Below are positions 37,095 through 44,623 of a DNA stretch of 64,000 nucleotides, piece after piece (the first letter of the stretch is position 1; each line of letters starts with the position of its first letter). The translations under genes and the position numbers were made by a program. Source of the stretch: Devriesea agamarum (GTDB taxonomy: Bacteria > Actinomycetota > Actinomycetes > Actinomycetales > Dermabacteraceae). Location of the stretch: the NCBI RefSeq assembly GCF_900070355.1, contig NZ_LN849456.1:1364001-1428000 (forward strand), in the 5' to 3' direction. The notes beneath the pieces are model-generated. The model had not been told where the DNA came from. It saw only the letters and a list, made by a program, of their open reading frames with translations, and searched no databases.

Positions 37095-37994
37095 ATGTCC
37101 TCATCCAAGTGGCTGACGCGTCTGCGTCTCCTCTGTATCGTTCCCCTGCTCATCGTTTAGGCTGCCTGCGGCAAGCTCGACATGACGATTGATGTCACCA
37201 ATCCCAAAACGGTCAATATGGCCTGGGAGTTTTCCATGCAAAAGGAGCTTGCAAGCCAACTGCTCAACAAGGCGGGTAAGCCAATCGGCCCAGAAGCCAT
37301 GTGCGAGGAAGCTCAGGGCTCCGACTTCTTTGCTAAGACGAACACCAAAATCCAAACTTCAGGTGTACCTTTCGAGAAGGGCGACATCATCGGCTGCCGG
37401 GTGACGCTGACGGTCCCAGCTTCGGAGATGGGCAATGACTTCAAACTCACCACGCAGGGCGACCAATACAATTTCGTCATGGCAAGTGTCCCCCGGGCGA
37501 CGGATGACGATATAAATAAGATCAAAGCCTCAGGCTTTGAGATGAAAATCGTATTCAAGATGCCAGGCAAGGTCCTGAACAGCAACGTGGGCCAGATCTC
37601 GGGCAGCGAGGTCATCGTCACGGATCTTAAACAATTCGTGTCTGGAATCAACGTGACCGGCGAGGCCCCAGCGAAGGCAGAAGCGCCCGCACCGGGCAAG
37701 AACTCCTCCTCGCCGGCAACTAAGAGCGATAAAGCCGCGATGGGCTGGCTCATAGCCTTGATTGCCATCGTGATCGGTCTGTTGATTGTCATCGCGGTCG
37801 TGGTGATCATCATTGTGGTCATGACGAAGTCCAAGAAGAAGCAGGTCCAGCAGAACGGACCCGCGGCCGGCCCGGTGCCGCCCGCTCCCTACGGCCAGGT
37901 ACCTCCAACTAACGGCAACTTTGGCCCGAATGCCCAGGGTCCCGGTCAACCGGATAACGGTGGGAACGGCGACCACCAGAGCCCGCAGAGCTGA
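37095..37994 (+). pseudogene. LppM-like lipoprotein gene interrupted by an amber codon in the lipobox
   Basis: From ATG 37095 (AGGA just upstream) the frame encodes a lipoprotein signal: MSSSKWLTRLRLL, hydrophobic CIVPLLIV, then TAG at 37158-37160, then AACGKLDM in the same frame. A single change such as TTG to TAG would create this; LIV-L-AACG would be a normal lipobox. Downstream, 270 codons are open from ATG 37182: an LppM-type beta-rich domain, a transmembrane helix (LIALIAIVIGLLIVIAVVVI) and a Pro/Gly/Asn-rich cytosolic tail. Without the signal the domain would not be lipidated. A sequencing error or readthrough is also possible. Confidence 0.8.
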
Positions 37995-38040
37995 GGCACT
38001 TGTCTGCTCACCCATGTGAGCACAAGCATCAATGAGCACA

Positions 38041-38084
38041 AGGCCGCGGGCGGAGAGTCGCACAAGCCTCTCCGCCCGCGGCCT
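38041..38084 (+). terminator. Rho-independent terminator after the LppM-like gene
   Basis: A 17-bp GC-rich stem (38041-38057 with 38068-38084) and 10-base loop is followed by CCTTTT. Confidence 0.8.
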
Positions 38085-38184
38085 CCTTTTCCCTACGATT
38101 CGTCGATGTGATCAGGCTCTCCGTCTATCAATTGGCGCCGGATGCCACCGATGTCCTAAGCTTTAAGAGTCGCTGAAGCGATGG

Positions 38185-38257
38185 GCGCCTGTAGCTTAAC
38201 GGATAGAGCATCTGACTACGGATCAGAAGGTTGGGGGTTCGAATCCCTCCAGGCGCG
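38185..38257 (+). tRNA. tRNA-Arg(ACG)
   Basis: A 73-base cloverleaf is readable. The acceptor stem GCGCCTG pairs with CAGGCGC, with discriminator G. The anticodon stem TCTGA/TCAGA encloses loop CTACGGA, giving anticodon ACG, and the T arm contains GGTTCGAAT. CCA is not encoded. A weak promoter (TTGGCG at 38132, TAAGCT at 38157, 19-base spacing) lies upstream. It marks the left edge of the AT-richer accessory island. Confidence 0.95.
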
Positions 38258-38261
38258 CAAC

Positions 38262-38295
38262 GGAAGCCCCGTCACCACCGAGTGGCGGGGCTTCC
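38262..38295 (+). terminator. Terminator after tRNA-Arg
   Basis: GGAAGCCCCGTCAC (38262-38275) pairs with GTGGCGGGGCTTCC (38282-38295), 14 bp with one G-T pair, just after the tRNA. Confidence 0.75.
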
Positions 38296-38766
38296 TCATG
38301 TAGTCCCCCGTGGAAGGTCGAGCGTCAACCCCATGCACCCCAAGTCGGCAATCCACCTTTACACTCATAACCTACATTTCCATAGGCTTCGAGCCCGGCA
38401 AGTTTCCCTGAGACATACCCTGCCTTTATAGTGACATCTCGCAATTTCCATCACCCCGAATTCAGGTTGTTGCGACGTAAGGTTGCGGCGGCGCACGACT
38501 CGCAACACACAGCCCCATCCACGGCAATCTCAGCAAATCGCTACACAGCTGGCGGGATGCCCACAGCACATATCCCAACAAATGATGGCCACCCAAATCA
38601 CTAGTAAACGTAGAACCAGTTACACAGAAACTTTCCTGAAGATCTCAAATTAGTTGGCGATGCGGCTACCTATACCCCCATAGCGCTATCTTTGCAATAT
38701 CACATTTATGCCTTACGGACACCAAAAGGGGCTAGGTGTTACCACAGTCACATCATCTCACCCCGA
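38296..38766. other. AT-rich intergenic region at the edge of the accessory island
   Basis: No supported gene was found in these 471 bases. Base composition drops clearly from about 38360 onward compared with the rest of the window. No copy of the tRNA-Arg 3' end or other att-like repeat was found by eye. Confidence 0.5.
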
Positions 38767-38795
38767 CTGAGATGTCCCTCACTTCCAGGTATGAT
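38767..38795 (+). promoter_or_regulatory. Promoter of the putative RiPP cassette
   Basis: CTGAGA (38767-38772) and TATGAT (38790-38795) are separated by 17 bases, a good sigma-70-type match. Predicted transcription would start near 38802, 26 bases before the precursor ATG. Confidence 0.5.
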
Positions 38796-38827
38796 TTCGA
38801 TATAGCGCCGGAGAGGAGGTGTTGACA

Positions 38828-38908
38828 ATGTTTCGGAAGATCGCTGAAGCACTCGGGATCGACGTAGTAATCAGGTGGGACGATAAGTGTCCGGCGTACC
38901 GCCGATGA
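38828..38908 (+). CDS. Putative RiPP precursor peptide, 26 residues
   Basis: The frame starts at ATG 38828 behind a near-perfect GAGGAGGT site at 7 bases and stops at TGA 38906. The peptide has a helical, amphipathic leader-like half (MFRKIAEALGIDVVIR) and a C-terminal half WDDKCPAYRR. The latter has Trp17, Cys21 and a terminal Tyr24-Arg-Arg. Its size resembles PqqA and mycofactocin precursors. The radical SAM gene and ABC exporter follow directly. No family was recognised. Trp-Asp-Asp and Tyr-Arg-Arg fit the aromatic-x-x pattern of three-residue cyclophanes; a Cys thioether is another possibility. Confidence 0.7.
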   Translation: MFRKIAEALGIDVVIRWDDKCPAYRR

Positions 38909-38920
38909 AAAATCTCCCTT

Positions 38921-38954
38921 GGGCGCCCTTGCCTTCCCGGAGCCAAGGGCGCCC
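38921..38954 (+). terminator. Attenuator-like hairpin between precursor and radical SAM gene
   Basis: GGGCGCCCTTG (38921-38931) pairs perfectly with CAAGGGCGCCC (38944-38954), with a 12-base loop and no T tract. It lies 13 bases after the precursor stop and its right arm covers the only ribosome-binding-like sequence before GTG 38959. It could keep precursor transcript in excess over enzyme transcript. Confidence 0.6.
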
Positions 38955-38958
38955 TCCT

Positions 38959-40128
38959 GTGTCAAGCAGAGCCACAATATGGGCAGCACGGGGGCGTACA
39001 TGCTCCGTTGTGACGACTGAGAAATATAGGGCCGTGGGCCCCAAATGGATGATCAGCAGGTCTGGGAAATTAAGAGTCCCTGCGCACTGGCTCCAGCACT
39101 TGTCTGCGCCGCCGCCTAGAGCTGAGTCGCAAGCGTTTGACGTGGCCTATCATCCTGGGTTCGCATGCAATCTATCCTGCAAATACTGCTATCAGGCAGC
39201 CGAGGGACAGGAAGGCCTGTCATCGCGTATCGCGACAGGTAAAGACCGCGCCAAACCTAGTGACATTGCTAGATTCGTGCAATCAAAAATGCGTGAGGCC
39301 GAAGCAAACAACTGTACGGTCACTCTACTTGGAGGAGAACCCCTTCTCTACATGCCTGAAATCGAGAAATTCTTGCTTGAGCTTCGCCTACTAACACCCG
39401 TCACTCATGTACTTATGATAACAAATGGAACTCTCTTAAAGAAGAACACCCTTCAATGGCTTACTGCGATCGGATGCCTGCAGCTTCAGATCACATTGGA
39501 TGGCTGGCGTGTTCAACACGACCAGTTCCGTCACCTGCGAAATGGCAAAGGTACATATAGTGACACATTGCGGATGATAAACTTTGCCTCTAATGCCAAT
39601 ATAAGTATAGTTTTGCGGATCAACGTGACAAGTTACAACATCGCTCAGATCCCACACCTTCTCGACGACGTCCAGCACTTGGATTGCGCAGGTGATATAT
39701 CGATCTACTTCTCTTTAATAAACGATACAGAAGCATTTAAGGACGAGAATATAGAGTCGTCGGTGATGGCTAAGCGCTACGGCGCACTCCACTTCGATGC
39801 GGCAAGTCGAGGTTTAAATATCCTCAATCCTTCCCATAGAGGTAATTGTACCGTTTGCCAAACCCCTGAGGGTGGAGTGGTTTCAAACGGAGGCCTGGTT
39901 GTTTCTAGTACCGGGAAACTCTATAGCTGCTGGGAAAGCGCAGGTCAGGCAGGACGTGACGTCGGAAATGTAGTAGACGGATACGATCCAGCACGCTTTA
40001 AAGCCAACTGGGTGCAGTGCGGATATCACGGGGGCAGAAGCACTATCTTTCAGCGGCACGCGGAGAACTGGGCGTTCCTTGGGATGGAAGATGGGAAACG
40101 CGTCCACCTAGGATCAGCGGCGACATAA
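38959..40128 (+). CDS. Radical SAM peptide-modifying enzyme (SPASM-like)
   Basis: Counting from GTG 38959 (389 residues), the radical SAM motif CNLSCKYC is at residues 70-77, LLGGEPLLY supplies the SAM-binding GGE, and ITNGTLL, LQITLDG and LRINVT continue the barrel. The C-terminus has CTVC, SCWE and a further Cys in WVQCGYH, as in SPASM/twitch auxiliary-cluster domains. The start is uncertain: GTG 38959, GTG 39010 or ATG 39049. Codons are AT-richer than in neighbouring core genes. Between a 26-residue peptide gene and an ABC exporter, the natural reading is a RiPP maturase. I see no clear PqqD-like RRE domain. Confidence 0.85.
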   Translation: MSSRATIWAARGRTCSVVTTEKYRAVGPKWMISRSGKLRVPAHWLQHLSAPPPRAESQAFDVAYHPGFACNLSCKYCYQAAEGQEGLSSRIATGKDRAKPSDIARFVQSKMREAEANNCTVTLLGGEPLLYMPEIEKFLLELRLLTPVTHVLMITNGTLLKKNTLQWLTAIGCLQLQITLDGWRVQHDQFRHLRNGKGTYSDTLRMINFASNANISIVLRINVTSYNIAQIPHLLDDVQHLDCAGDISIYFSLINDTEAFKDENIESSVMAKRYGALHFDAASRGLNILNPSHRGNCTVCQTPEGGVVSNGGLVVSSTGKLYSCWESAGQAGRDVGNVVDGYDPARFKANWVQCGYHGGRSTIFQRHAENWAFLGMEDGKRVHLGSAAT

Positions 40129-40149
40129 CAGGCTCCTGGGAGGTGCTAA

Positions 40150-41886
40150 ATGAAGCGAATATGGTCAGCCAGTCGATGGAGCTTGGCCTTCGCGTTCAGA
40201 TCAGCGCCTTGGCTGATGACCATCACAGTCATCGTGACTTTAGTGACCGCATTAGTGCCCAGTGCCCAGGTAATCCTCGTAGGAAAACTGACCGACGCGG
40301 TAGGCGCTGGAGACTCAGCAGGCGCAACATTATGGGCCGTCGTCACGGGTGTAGTAGTCGCCGGATATTTAGCGTTACAGCAGGTCATGTACGCGGTTCA
40401 ACGCATGACCCAGGTGGTGTTGACCGCAGACATGTCGGTGCAGGTTGATCGTGTGCTGAGCGGGCTGGAACCAATAGACATCGCGGACCAGCATCTTCAA
40501 GCGAAAGCGCGTGGCGCGCGCGAGGCAGTCGTCGAAGGCAAGGTGCAGCTTCAGGCAACCTCACTCCTATCCTTGGTCTTCGCGGTGGTTGTCGCAGGGT
40601 CACTGTGTTTAGCCATTGGCCGCAGCAGCATCGGTGCCGCTCTGTTCGTGCTGGGGTGCTTGGTGCCGCTGACAGTGTCCTCGATGTGGTACGCGAAGAA
40701 AGATGCGAAGATCTGGCCGTCGATCTCTGAGGAGCGTCGTCGCGGCGATTACAAACAGGACCAGATCACCTATCAAACGACCGCCACCGAACTCGCAACG
40801 CTCGGCGCATCCAACACGATGGCGCAGGGGGCGGCAGTGCATCGCTATGCCGCTCGCGGTCACGAACTTGCGCTTGAAAGGGTCTCGGTCATCGGCGACG
40901 GGCTAGCAGGTATTGTGTCAGCCTTTTGCCTCATCGGAGCCCTGTTATTTCTCGTATCACAGGACCTATCCCCCGGCGCGTTGGCAGGCGGAGCCGTGGG
41001 CATTTTATCCGGAATCCTAGCTACCGGTAACGTTGGTTTTGTCGTCGGCAGCCTGATGTCCGGGGCGAACGCGGTCGAGCGTTATCGCGCCTTTGTTGAT
41101 CGACCTACCAAAGCTTTATCTTCAAGGCCGCTCGTGGATCACCCCAGGATCATTGAGACACGCGACCTGTCGGTTCGATACCCCTCACGGCAAGAGGAGT
41201 CCCTGTCTAATGCATCGATTATCGCGCGGCAGGGCGAGATGATTGCCCTCGTCGGCCCCAACGGCGCGGGAAAGTCGACGCTCGTGAAAGGTCTGATGGG
41301 TATGGCTCCCGTCAATGGCGGCTCAGTGCTCTTCGATGGCATCGATGTCACCGATCAGGGATTTCAGGAGCGCCGCCCCTGCTTTGGACTGCTATCCCAG
41401 GAGTTCGGTCGGTATGAGTTGACGGTGCGCGAAAACCTGCTGCTTGGCGCACAAAGCGGCAGCCCTGGCGATCAGAAGCTGTGGGAAGCCCTTGAGGCCG
41501 CGCGTGCGGCTGACTACGTCCGCGCCCTCGACGGCGGCTTGGATGCGCAACTCGGAGAGCAGTGGGGAGGCTCGGGTCTATCCGGTGGACAGTGGCAGCG
41601 TCTCGCCTTGGCCAGACTCATGTTGCGCGACGCGGCCGTATGGATTCTCGATGAGCCGACCAGCGCCATTGATGCCGAGGCGGAGGAGGAAATCTTCGCC
41701 GAGCTCCATCGCGTTGCCGCTGATCACATCACAATCGTCGTCTCACACCGGGCCTGGACTCTGCGGCACTGCGACCGCATATATGTTGTCGACGGGGGCC
41801 GCATTGTCGAGTCCGGATCCTTCCAGCAGCTCAAAGAGGGCGGGGGACGCTTCGCAGCATTGTTCGCCACCCAAAATGCCCAGTAG
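40150..41886 (+). CDS. ABC exporter, fused membrane and ATPase domains
   Basis: The 578-residue protein has an N-terminal six-helix exporter domain (residues 1-320; APWLMTITVIVTLVTAL is the first helix) and an ATPase domain with GPNGAGKST (Walker A), LSGGQWQRLALARLML (signature), AVWILDEPTSAID (Walker B) and a switch His in VVSHRAW. There is no peptidase C39 domain, so the leader would need another protease, or the whole peptide is exported. GGGAGGTG lies 6 bases before the ATG, and it begins 21 bases after the radical SAM gene. It probably exports the modified peptide and may confer self-immunity. Confidence 0.9.
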   Translation: MKRIWSASRWSLAFAFRSAPWLMTITVIVTLVTALVPSAQVILVGKLTDAVGAGDSAGATLWAVVTGVVVAGYLALQQVMYAVQRMTQVVLTADMSVQVDRVLSGLEPIDIADQHLQAKARGAREAVVEGKVQLQATSLLSLVFAVVVAGSLCLAIGRSSIGAALFVLGCLVPLTVSSMWYAKKDAKIWPSISEERRRGDYKQDQITYQTTATELATLGASNTMAQGAAVHRYAARGHELALERVSVIGDGLAGIVSAFCLIGALLFLVSQDLSPGALAGGAVGILSGILATGNVGFVVGSLMSGANAVERYRAFVDRPTKALSSRPLVDHPRIIETRDLSVRYPSRQEESLSNASIIARQGEMIALVGPNGAGKSTLVKGLMGMAPVNGGSVLFDGIDVTDQGFQERRPCFGLLSQEFGRYELTVRENLLLGAQSGSPGDQKLWEALEAARAADYVRALDGGLDAQLGEQWGGSGLSGGQWQRLALARLMLRDAAVWILDEPTSAIDAEAEEEIFAELHRVAADHITIVVSHRAWTLRHCDRIYVVDGGRIVESGSFQQLKEGGGRFAALFATQNAQ

Positions 41887-41990
41887 CGTACCTGATGGTT
41901 TATCCACATTAGCTCATCCGATATGCGCCTAGCCCTACAATAAATACACATCTCCAACACGAAGCATTAGATGTAACATCGGGGGTCACC

Positions 41991-42487
41991 ATGGTCGAGC
42001 TCGCATATCAGAGGGCCCGCAAGGAAGCACGAAGGCTACTGGAAGTGTGCTGGGACGGAAAGTCCCGGTTGATTTACGGCCTATAACCGATGAGCTGAAT
42101 GCCGAGTTATATCGCGCAGACCTCGGGAACAGCTTGTCCGGCCTGGTTTCAAAAGACAAAGGGAAACCCGCGCGGATCGTCTTGAACTCGCGCCACGTTG
42201 ATCGGCGTAACCGTTTCACGTGAGCGCACGAGCTCGGTCACATCGTGGAGCGAAAGAATATCGCAGGTGACGATGACTATTCCTTCGAGGAGCTCACGCG
42301 CGGTCGCGAGTACGATTTACACGAGTTTTTCGCAGATGAGTTCGCAGGAGCCCTGCTCATGCCCTCCTTCGCGATTAACCACCTAAAGAGCAAGGGCGTC
42401 ACGGTCGAAGAAATGGCGAACTATTTTAACGTCTCCATAGATGCCGTTAATAAATGCCTTGAACGACTAGCTAAGAATCCAGAATGA
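41991..42487 (+). pseudogene. ImmA/IrrE-type metallopeptidase, frameshifted and interrupted
   Basis: From ATG 41991 the frame reads MVELAYQRARKEARRLLEVCWDGK, then runs out at TAA after a one-base loss near 42060. The next frame continues VPVDLRPITDEL and on through NRFT, TGA at 42221-42223, then AHELGHIVER with the zinc motif HELGH. It goes on as FADEFAGALLMP, typical of phage/ICE ImmA proteases. Two lesions make the gene almost certainly inactive, though the last 80 codons could be translated from ATG 42245. It overlaps the next gene as ATGA. Confidence 0.8.
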
Positions 42488-42732
42488 ACGAATCACCCCA
42501 GATACCGTTCGAGACTGTCAAGACAGATGCGTTAACGAAACCTAAAATCAAAAGTCCAGCATCATCCGGTCTCTCTGCCGAAATCGCAAATGAATACAAG
42601 CAACGCAAAGATCAGCGCAAGTTTCTATTCGCATGCATTTTGACACTCGTATACGTAAGCCTTTTTACCCTACTCGCATTCATCACCTGTCTCGGAACAA
42701 AAGTTTTGTCCTGTCGGGCCCAGCTTCGGTAG
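42484..42732 (+). CDS. Small single-span membrane protein, possibly truncated
   Basis: The 82-residue product has a charged cytosolic N-terminus (about 55 residues) and one transmembrane helix (FLFACILTLVYVSLFTLLAFI). The +1 frame continues with another hydrophobic stretch (SVAAISALGVQPFILVGIL) to 42833, so the original gene may have had two helices and lost the frame near 42700. It starts in the stop of the decayed ImmA gene. Function unknown. Confidence 0.5.
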   Translation: MNESPQIPFETVKTDALTKPKIKSPASSGLSAEIANEYKQRKDQRKFLFACILTLVYVSLFTLLAFITCLGTKVLSCRAQLR

Positions 42733-42851
42733 CCGCTATCTCCGCACTGGGAGTTCAACCTTTTATATTGGTCGGCATTCTGACCACTAACGTATACAGA
42801 GATCTACCGACGAACGGTAATTCAGACAGGTAGCTGAGCGACAATTAGCCT

Positions 42852-43253
42852 TCACTGCGAAGCGAGCTGCTGAATGCGCTGACGGGACACACCCAAAATC
42901 GTCGCAATATCTGCCTGCGACATATCAAAACGGACAAGGGTATGGATGGCATCGCGGCGCAAGGTGGCCGCCTCGGCAAGAGCCTCCCGTCCGATCTGTT
43001 CACGCCCACCCGCTCTAGTGAGAACGGACTCAACGTCATCCGGAAGACTGTAGGTGACATGAACAGTGAAATCTTCTGTACCAGTCCACAGGGAAATCAC
43101 GTCGTGTGCCTCTGCGGGGACATCTTTTGCATAACGCGCCTGGCCCATTGCGATGACCTTTTCCCCTGGGCGGAGGGCAGGACCGTACACGGAGGGAACT
43201 TTAAAAGTCCACCATGCGCCGTCCTTAAAGGCGACGACTTCATAAGCGGTCAT
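42852..43253 (-). CDS. HicB-like domain protein with C-terminal helix-turn-helix
   Basis: The 133-residue protein begins MTAYEVVAFKDGAWWTFKVPSV, resembling the HicB partial RNase-H-fold antitoxin domain. It ends with a helix-turn-helix (MSQADIATILGVSRQRIQQLA, quoted in part: ADIATILGVSRQRI). No HicA toxin is adjacent on either side. ATG 43253 with GGAGG at 8 bases is chosen over GTG 43268. It may be an orphan antitoxin or a stand-alone regulator. The right boundary of the accessory island lies just beyond it. Confidence 0.65.
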   Translation of the reverse strand: MTAYEVVAFKDGAWWTFKVPSVYGPALRPGEKVIAMGQARYAKDVPAEAHDVISLWTGTEDFTVHVTYSLPDDVESVLTRAGGREQIGREALAEAATLRRDAIHTLVRFDMSQADIATILGVSRQRIQQLASQ

Positions 43254-43368
43254 AACGCGCCCCTCCACTCCCGTGGGATTTCAATACACGATCACTAGTC
43301 GGCGTTACAACTTCTACGGACCCCATCTGGACGTCGAAAGGAGCTATAACGCACGCACCAGCATCGCC

Positions 43369-44619
43369 CTACCTTCGGCAGCGCGGCCACGCCTTAATTG
43401 CGTCGCGAACGCTGCTCCACGAGGTCATAATCTCGCGCGTCCGAGGATTCATCTCTGCTGCTATCGCGGCAGTTCGAGCTTCCTCAAGCAGCTCATCAAT
43501 GACCACCCGCCCGCCTCGGTCCACAGACGCTACCGCTGCCTCAACCATGGCGAAACTCAAAAGGTTGTCGTGAATCTCGTTCATCGGGGTGTACCCCGTG
43601 CGAACAGCCTGGCAAAACTCCACCAGTGAGGCGTCGATCTGCTCCAGCTCCGAGACGGTATCCTCAGCGAGGAGGGACGCCAATCGCTGATTTTCATCAT
43701 CGTCATCGGTGCCGAGGCGAAGTACGCTCTGACCATCCCAGGTAGCGCTGCCTCTTTGGCACCCGACCCGCCATTCGCTGTTCCACCAGGTGGCAAGACC
43801 GCGCACATTCCAGCTGCCGCTGTAGACAAAAAGACCTCCGCCGTCCATCTCGAACGTGCAGCTGACGGTGGCATCCCCGGCGTAGGTGCTCCATGGCGGG
43901 TTCGCCCCATGTGCGGTCACCGCAACCGGTTCAGTTCCTGTCATGTATCGCACGGCATCGAACGCATGGATTCCCATATCGCGAAGCAGCGGATGTTCCT
44001 GGATCGCACGAAACCCATCTTGTTCTGTAAACAGGGTGAAGTAGGCATTGGTCAACCAGGCAGGGCCGTGCTCGCTGACGAAATCACGGATCTGTCGAAC
44101 CTGACGAAAATAACGCCGAGACTGCGACACCATGAACAACGTTCCCGTAGCCTCAGCATGAGCCATTAAAGCAATGGCCTGCGGCAGCGTGTCGGTGACA
44201 GGTTTTTCGCCGAGCACCGGGATTCCTGCAGCCAGAGCCTGCACGGTAATGGGGTGGTGAGCTGCGGGGACCGTCGGGTTGATGATGATGTCGGCGCTAA
44301 GGCTCTGGGCGAGCGCTACCCCGTCGGTACCCAGCTGCACCGATGCCGGGTCCAAGTGTCCGGACTGGGCGAGTGCTTCTGCAGCAACATCTAGCGAAAG
44401 ATCAGCGATGCCGACAAGTTCGGCAACCTCGCTGGCGACCACGCAGCGAGCCCACCAATGCCCCATAATGCCCGCGCCGATGATGACGGCTCGCAGCTTC
44501 GGCGGGCGATGGACGCGTTTATGATCATCACGCCCGTTATAGCCCTCGAGCCCGCCACGCCCGTCCTCTACATGGCTACTATCAGAGTGCGCGGTTACAC
44601 GGCTGCTATCAGAGTGCAC
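43369..44619 (-). CDS. Gfo/Idh/MocA-family oxidoreductase
   Basis: The 416-residue protein has an NAD(P)-binding Rossmann fold (RAVIIGAGIMGHWWARC), the family EKP motif in VLGEKPVTD, and HPLLRDMGIHAFDAVRYMTG, the catalytic-domain signature. It would oxidise a sugar or polyol. About 40 residues precede the Rossmann start and contain a duplicated nine-residue element (HSDSSRVTA / HSDSSHV). GTG 44619 with AAGGTGA upstream is chosen; GTG 44628 is also in frame. It overlaps the ThuA gene stop, so both are coexpressed. Substrate unknown. Confidence 0.85.
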   Translation of the reverse strand: MHSDSSRVTAHSDSSHVEDGRGGLEGYNGRDDHKRVHRPPKLRAVIIGAGIMGHWWARCVVASEVAELVGIADLSLDVAAEALAQSGHLDPASVQLGTDGVALAQSLSADIIINPTVPAAHHPITVQALAAGIPVLGEKPVTDTLPQAIALMAHAEATGTLFMVSQSRRYFRQVRQIRDFVSEHGPAWLTNAYFTLFTEQDGFRAIQEHPLLRDMGIHAFDAVRYMTGTEPVAVTAHGANPPWSTYAGDATVSCTFEMDGGGLFVYSGSWNVRGLATWWNSEWRVGCQRGSATWDGQSVLRLGTDDDDENQRLASLLAEDTVSELEQIDASLVEFCQAVRTGYTPMNEIHDNLLSFAMVEAAVASVDRGGRVVIDELLEEARTAAIAAEMNPRTREIMTSWSSVRDAIKAWPRCRR

Positions 44620-44623
44620 GGTG
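44570..44623. repeat. 27-bp tandem duplication at a gene junction
   Basis: Two copies (44570-44596, 44597-44623) with a few differences encode the duplicated element at the oxidoreductase N-terminus. The right-hand copy also covers the ThuA-gene stop codon and the oxidoreductase start. Confidence 0.8.

Noticed and set aside
38772-38825. 17-codon frame just before the putative precursor
   Set aside because: No ribosome-binding site, and it overlaps the -10 box of the better supported promoter.
38185-43368. att-type duplication of the tRNA-Arg 3' end at the right side of the island
   Set aside because: Scanned by eye and not found; the island boundary remains inferred from composition and gene content.
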